Assembly (NCBI GenBank): GCA_041287705.1
Contig: JBGGNE010000494.1
Coordinates: 1-17,759, forward strand
Reading direction: 5' to 3'
Length of the DNA stretch: 17,759 bases
Source: LW23 sp041287705
GTDB lineage: Bacteria > Verrucomicrobiota > Verrucomicrobiia > Methylacidiphilales > UBA1321
Both the position numbers and the translations under genes were made by a program. Shown here in pieces: positions 14,595 to 17,759 of this stretch (the stretch's first letter is position 1; each line of letters begins with the position of its first letter). Under the pieces are notes generated by a model, which did not search any database, had not been told where the DNA came from, and was given only the letters and a program-made list of their open reading frames with translations.

Positions 14595-15119
14595 ATGCGC
14601 TTTCGCCCCTTTTCTGTGCGATTTCCACTCCTTGCCATTATTCTTGTTGTAGTGACATGCTTTTGCGGCAACCGTAACGTCGCGCTCGCGGATGCTCCGC
14701 CGGAACCCCCGGATCGTTCCAGAACAGCCCAGCCTTCTGCTTCATCCTCGCAGACTCCTTCGGCCTCCGCGCCGGTCGGTGAGCGCGCCGATGTCCAGGG
14801 CACCATCAAGCTTTGCATAGCTGCTCTGGAAGCGGAAAAGCCGGACTACGCCGCTTTTATTGCCGAGTTCGCGGATCCTCAATCGGTGATTAGGCTTAAA
14901 GAAAAGAAGGACAAGTTTGAAAAGGCAGCCGCGGAATTTGGTAAATCCAAAGCGACTTCTTTGCTCAAGATTCTGAAGAGCGTCTCCGGCAAAGAACCCT
15001 CCAAGGTTGATGGCGATACTGTCACCTTTGACTTTAATCCTGTAGGTATTGAAGGTATAGGCGGTAAGTCGAAAGTCAGCTTTCGTAAGGTGGATGGAAA
15101 GTATTACCTGATGAACTAG
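14595..15119 (+). CDS. Small exported protein, tandem paralogue 3 of 3
   Basis: A 174-residue member of the family. I prefer the ATG at 14595, which gives MRFRPFSVRF plus the core PLLAIILVVV and a cleavage site after VALA (residue 32). The frame also has an ATG at 14547, which would add 16 Arg/Ser-rich residues in front and is less like a signal peptide. After cleavage comes a 30-residue Pro/Ser/Ala linker, then the shared domain: DVQGTIKLCIAALEAEKPDY (66-85), DPQ, AAAEFG (111-116), LLKILKSV (123-130), TFDFNP (144-149) and KVDGKYYLMN at the end. The linker is absent from the other two paralogues. An imperfect stem followed by seven T residues lies directly after the stop, so this is probably the last gene of the unit. 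Function unknown. Confidence 0.82.
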   Translation: MRFRPFSVRFPLLAIILVVVTCFCGNRNVALADAPPEPPDRSRTAQPSASSSQTPSASAPVGERADVQGTIKLCIAALEAEKPDYAAFIAEFADPQSVIRLKEKKDKFEKAAAEFGKSKATSLLKILKSVSGKEPSKVDGDTVTFDFNPVGIEGIGGKSKVSFRKVDGKYYLMN

Positions 15120-15156
15120 GCTACTGGCAGCGATAGAACAGCAGCGATATTTTTTT
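15120..15156 (+). terminator. Probable intrinsic terminator after the third paralogue
   Basis: GCTACTG (15120-15126) pairs with CAGCAGC (15139-15145) with one mismatch, around a 12-base loop, and a run of seven T (15150-15156) follows after four bases. The stem is modest. It lies within the leader of cinA, so it would separate the secreted-protein unit from cinA or act as an attenuator. Confidence 0.4.
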
Positions 15157-15164
15157 GAGGATGG

Positions 15165-16463
15165 ATGAAGGCTATGATTACTGTCGAAGTTATTAATACA
15201 GGAAGCGAGCTGCTGCTCGGCCAGGTCACGAATACTCACCTGGGATTCATCGCACGCGAACTCTTTAAGCTGGGACTGCGCGTAGACCGTCAGGTGACCG
15301 TACCGGACGGTCCTGCCATTCGCGGGGCGCTATCGGACGCTCTCTCCCGCGCCTCCGTGGTCATTGTCACGGGCGGGCTGGGGCCGACCTCCGACGACGT
15401 AACGCGCGATATCGCCGCCGAACTGCTGGGGCGCCGCCTGCTGCTGGATCCCGTTCTGATGGAGAAGCTGACCGCATACATCACGCGCCGCGGCTTCGTC
15501 ATGTCGGCCACCACCCAGACCCAGGCCATGGTGCCGGAGGGCGGCGAAGTTCTGCCCAACGACTTCGGAACTGCGCCCGGCCTCGTCATGACCCATCGCA
15601 ACACCGGTGAAGCGCCCGGCACGCCGGACCATGTGCTGATTTTGCTGCCCGGACCACCCCGCGAGCTGAAGCCCATGTGGACCACCTACGTAATGCCCTG
15701 GCTGCGCAGCCATCTGGAAATGCAGGTGATGCACCAGCGCACATGGCGCATTCAGGGTGTCGGCGAAAGCCGTGTTCAGGAACTGCTGGAGGACGCACTG
15801 CGCGAAGTGGCTGAGTACGAGTTCGGCTATTGCGCCCGCCCCGGCGAAGTCGATTTCCGTCTGATCTCTGCCGACGCGCCTTCTCTGGATCGCGCCGACG
15901 GCGTGGTGCGCGGCATCATGTCGGACCGCGTCTACGCCGAAGGTGACGACACCATGGAGGAAGTGGTGGTGCGCGCCGCCATCGCCGCCGGTGCCACGAT
16001 CGCCACCGCCGAGAGCTGCACGGGCGGACTCATCGGACATCGCCTGACGAATGTGCCTGGAAGCTCCGCTGTCGTACAGGCCGGTTTCATCACCTATTCC
16101 AACGCCGCCAAAACCCGCGATCTCGGCGTGGATGCCACACTGATTGCCGAGCACGGCGCCGTCAGCGAGCTCGTTGCCCGCGCCTTGGCGGAAGGCGCTC
16201 GCCGCGTGGCCGGCACCACCATAGCGGTAGCTGCCACAGGCATCGCCGGCCCCTCGGGAGGAACGGCGGAAAAGCCGGTCGGCACCGTCTGGCTGGCCGT
16301 CTCCGACGCCACCGGCACGCACGCCATCTCCCGCAAGCTCAGCACGGATCGCGAAACGTTCAAGCACATGGCCAGCCAGGTCGCGCTCGATCTGCTCCGC
16401 CTCTCCCTCGCCACCAGCGTAGCCGCGCTAAGCGAGAACAAGCACGCGCTGGCCGGACGATAA
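15165..16463 (+). CDS. cinA: CinA-type protein: MoCF-like domain fused to NMN deamidase
   Basis: A 432-residue two-domain protein. The N-terminal MoaB/Mog-like domain (about 1-170) has NTGSELLLGQVTNTH and VTGGLGPTSDDVT at 68-80. The C-terminal CinA domain (about 265-425) has TAESCTGGLIGHRLTNVPGSS from 281, FITYSNAAK, HGAVSE, AATGIAGPSGG and KPVGTVWLAV. Family knowledge: the C-terminal domain hydrolyses nicotinamide mononucleotide to nicotinate mononucleotide (PncC activity) in pyridine nucleotide recycling, and the N-terminal domain has ADP-ribose pyrophosphatase activity in studied members. Despite the historical name, a role in competence is not implied. The start at 15165 has the one clear Shine-Dalgarno in the window (GAGG, 15157-15160, four bases before the ATG); a second in-frame ATG at 15174 is possible. 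Neighbouring recA or pgsA, common in other genomes, is absent here. Confidence 0.93.
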   Translation: MKAMITVEVINTGSELLLGQVTNTHLGFIARELFKLGLRVDRQVTVPDGPAIRGALSDALSRASVVIVTGGLGPTSDDVTRDIAAELLGRRLLLDPVLMEKLTAYITRRGFVMSATTQTQAMVPEGGEVLPNDFGTAPGLVMTHRNTGEAPGTPDHVLILLPGPPRELKPMWTTYVMPWLRSHLEMQVMHQRTWRIQGVGESRVQELLEDALREVAEYEFGYCARPGEVDFRLISADAPSLDRADGVVRGIMSDRVYAEGDDTMEEVVVRAAIAAGATIATAESCTGGLIGHRLTNVPGSSAVVQAGFITYSNAAKTRDLGVDATLIAEHGAVSELVARALAEGARRVAGTTIAVAATGIAGPSGGTAEKPVGTVWLAVSDATGTHAISRKLSTDRETFKHMASQVALDLLRLSLATSVAALSENKHALAGR

Positions 16464-16490
16464 ACCAGCGTGGCGGGAAGCCGCGTATTC

Positions 16491-16531
16491 ACGGAAGCTC
16501 TGTTGCCGCTGAGGCTGGCGGGCGCTTCCGT
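16491..16531. repeat. Inverted repeat between cinA and the hydrolase
   Basis: ACGGAAGC (16491-16498) and GCTTCCGT (16524-16531) are perfect reverse complements around a 25-base GC-rich loop that itself holds a small bulged stem (GCCGC with GCTGGC). It could be the end structure of the cinA transcript, but there is no T-run, so it is not called as an intrinsic terminator. Confidence 0.45.
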
Positions 16532-16558
16532 ATGCATTGTGTCACTGTAATGCGTTCG

Positions 16559-16587
16559 TTGAAAACGCGGGGAATTGCGGTGATTAT
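16559..16587 (+). promoter_or_regulatory. Possible sigma-70-like promoter for the exported hydrolase
   Basis: TTGAAA (16559-16564) and GATTAT (16582-16587) are 17 bases apart. Transcription from about 16594 would exclude the far upstream start at 16532 and leave 46 bases before the ATG at 16640. Confidence 0.3.
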
Positions 16588-16639
16588 GTTTACCATTGCG
16601 TTTCTGGTCTACATTTATTGGAAGGATCATGCATTGAAT

Positions 16640-17572
16640 ATGAAGGCTCTTTCTTTGATTCTGACGGCAGCTGCTGTGGCGGTGACGCTTTTGCTTACCG
16701 CGCTGGCTCCGGCTTTGTCCCTCGCTCAGTCGGCACGGAACATCAAGTTTACGGGCAATATTGAATACGGCACGGGTGGCAGACAGAAGCTGCTGCTGGA
16801 TATTTACCGCCCCAGGGCTGCGCTGCCCGCAGGTAAACTACGCGCTGCTGTTCTGCTGGTGCACGGCGGTGCGTGGGAAGAGGGAAACAAGGAAGAGTTT
16901 CGCGATATCGCACTGTATCTGGCCGGCAACGGCTACGTGGCGGTATCTATCAATTACAGACTGATGTCGCCTGACGAAGGGCAACGGGCAAGGGATACCA
17001 GCAACGCCTGGCCTGCACAGATCGACGACGTGCAACTGGCCGTGCGCTGGATGCGGGAGAACGCGGCGACCTACGGGTTCGATCCGCAGAAGATTGTGGC
17101 GATGGGCGGATCGGCCGGCGGACATCTGGTAACGCTGCTGGGCACGTGCGATACGCTGCACCCGCAGGGCGCGGCGCTGACGCAGCACTCCAGCCGAGTG
17201 GCCGCAGTAGTGAATCTGGCCGGCCCGACTGACCTGACGGTAAACTTTGCAGTGGGAATCTGGACGCCCATGGCCACAAGCCTGCAGCGGCGCCTGTTTC
17301 AGGATAAACTGGAAGGCACCGGCCCGCGCGAAGCCTCTCCACTTTATCATATCGATGCGAAGACAGTCCCCATGCTGCTGCTGCACGGCAAGGATGACAT
17401 GATCGTCTCCGTAAAACAGTCGGAAACCTTTGCCGCCGCCATGACAAAAGCCGGTCGCGACGCCAAACTCGTCGTCTTCGAAGGCGAAGGCCACGGTTTC
17501 GCGAAGGAAGAAAATAACGAGAAGATGCTGGAGGACACGCTTGAGTTTCTGAAGAAACAAGTCGGCGAGTAG
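16640..17572 (+). CDS. Exported alpha/beta-hydrolase, BD-FAE-like esterase
   Basis: A 310-residue serine hydrolase. I start it at 16640 because this gives a clean signal peptide (MKALSLILTAAAVAVTLLL, cleavage after LSLA or LAQSA near residue 30); the frame continues upstream to 16532 with another hydrophobic stretch, a less likely start. Motifs in order: oxyanion loop HGGAWEEG at 75-82, nucleophile S158 in GGSAGG, the probable acid D253 in HGKDDMIV and the catalytic H285 in GEGHGF. HGGAW and the overall size match the BD-FAE/carboxylesterase branch, whose members act on acetylated or feruloylated sugars and other esters; the substrate cannot be settled here. It acts outside the cytoplasm. It is 176 bases after cinA, with a promoter candidate and an inverted repeat between them, so it is probably its own unit. 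It is convergent with a minus-strand transcript from the right. Confidence 0.9.
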   Translation: MKALSLILTAAAVAVTLLLTALAPALSLAQSARNIKFTGNIEYGTGGRQKLLLDIYRPRAALPAGKLRAAVLLVHGGAWEEGNKEEFRDIALYLAGNGYVAVSINYRLMSPDEGQRARDTSNAWPAQIDDVQLAVRWMRENAATYGFDPQKIVAMGGSAGGHLVTLLGTCDTLHPQGAALTQHSSRVAAVVNLAGPTDLTVNFAVGIWTPMATSLQRRLFQDKLEGTGPREASPLYHIDAKTVPMLLLHGKDDMIVSVKQSETFAAAMTKAGRDAKLVVFEGEGHGFAKEENNEKMLEDTLEFLKKQVGE

Positions 17573-17577
17573 GATAT

Positions 17578-17600
17578 GAGAAAAACACCTCGCAGGTGTT
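17578..17600 (-). terminator. Minus-strand intrinsic terminator (inner of two)
   Basis: AACACCT (17584-17590) and AGGTGTT (17594-17600) form a perfect 7-bp stem with a three-base loop. On the minus strand the stem runs into TTT and then C, giving five T residues including the stem end. On the plus strand no T-run follows, so its direction is leftward. Confidence 0.5.
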
Positions 17601-17620
17601 GAGGCGGCTGCCCATCAGCA

Positions 17621-17659
17621 CAAAAAAACTCGGAGCCCTGCGATGCAGAGCCCCGAGTT
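17621..17659 (-). terminator. Strong minus-strand intrinsic terminator (outer of two)
   Basis: AACTCGGAGCCCTGC (17627-17641) pairs with GCAGAGCCCCGAGTT (17645-17659) over 15 positions with two A-C mismatches and a GAT loop. On the minus strand it is followed directly by a T-run (complement of the A-run 17622-17628). This is a convincing intrinsic terminator for a leftward transcript that enters from beyond the right edge. Confidence 0.75.
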
Positions 17660-17723
17660 GGGGAAGCGGAGAGTGAAGAGAGGAAGCTTTCGTTATGTTT
17701 GGATGAAGGCTTCCGCGCCCCGA

Positions 17724-17759
17724 TTAATCGTGGTGGTGGTGATGGCGGGGGCGATCGTC
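17724..17759 (-). CDS. Possible C-terminal end of a minus-strand gene, His-rich
   Basis: On the minus strand the edge frame reads DDRPRHHHHHD and then a stop (TAA at 17724-17726), about 65 bases before the strong terminator at 17621-17659. A second frame ends at 17693 (TTTTINRGAEAF...). The terminator demands a leftward gene, and a His-rich end is common in real proteins, but only 11 codons are visible, so frame choice is weak. Confidence 0.25.
   Translation of the reverse strand, partial: DDRPRHHHHHD

Noticed and set aside
15290..15318. GACCGTC/GACGGTC inverted repeat in cinA
   Set aside because: It lies in conserved coding sequence with GC-rich codons and is likely chance.
16532..16639. 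Longer start for the alpha/beta-hydrolase
   Set aside because: It adds a second hydrophobic segment before a clean signal peptide and lies upstream of the promoter candidate at 16559-16587. Not fully excluded.

Overview
This window looks like ordinary bacterial chromosome from a free-living bacterium with a fairly GC-rich genome (well above 50% by eye). It carries sigma-54 type regulation, a rod-shape (elongasome) cassette and abundant two-component signalling. Nearly every gene lacks a recognisable Shine-Dalgarno sequence; only the cinA start has a clear GAGG. I cannot fix the phylum. Verrucomicrobiota- or Armatimonadota-like lineages fit better than Proteobacteria or Firmicutes, but that is inference.

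Layout. (1) 1-431, minus strand: 5' part of a small secreted Pro/Ala-rich protein, cut by the left edge. (2) 432-696: divergent control region with two opposed -24/-12-like (sigma-54) candidates and a sigma-70-like candidate. (3) 697-7125, plus strand: signalling block with an NtrC-type sigma-54 activator, a HAMP/PAS histidine kinase (KinB-like layout), a CHASE3-like/PAS histidine kinase of the phytochrome-related type, a 349-base AT-richer gap, and two Rcp1-like single-receiver proteins. (4) 7207-7674, minus strand: a VOC (glyoxalase-fold) metalloenzyme with an AT-rich patch and a perfect 10-bp inverted repeat. (5) 7860-10626: mreD-like gene overlapping mrdA (PBP2), followed by (6) a tRNA-dihydrouridine synthase. 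(7) 11868-13280, minus strand: an Rrf2-family regulator with a four-cysteine cluster, then a two-helix membrane protein of unknown function. (8) 13552-15119: three tandem, diverged paralogues of a small exported protein family that I do not recognise, with a probable terminator after the third. (9) cinA, then an exported alpha/beta-hydrolase (BD-FAE-like esterase). (10) Right edge: two terminators that work on the minus strand and the probable end of a minus-strand gene entering from outside.

How it may work together. The first kinase and the NtrC-type regulator form a plausible cognate pair that could drive sigma-54 promoters, perhaps including those in its own divergent upstream region. The second kinase and the two receiver-only proteins look like a second phosphotransfer branch with no DNA-binding output. 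MreD-like and PBP2 belong to the cell-elongation machinery. The most novel-looking content is the triplet of exported paralogues at 13552-15119. The two-kinase/three-receiver block and the Rrf2 control region with its 8-bp dyad come next. I found no CRISPR array, transposase, integrase, rRNA or tRNA gene.
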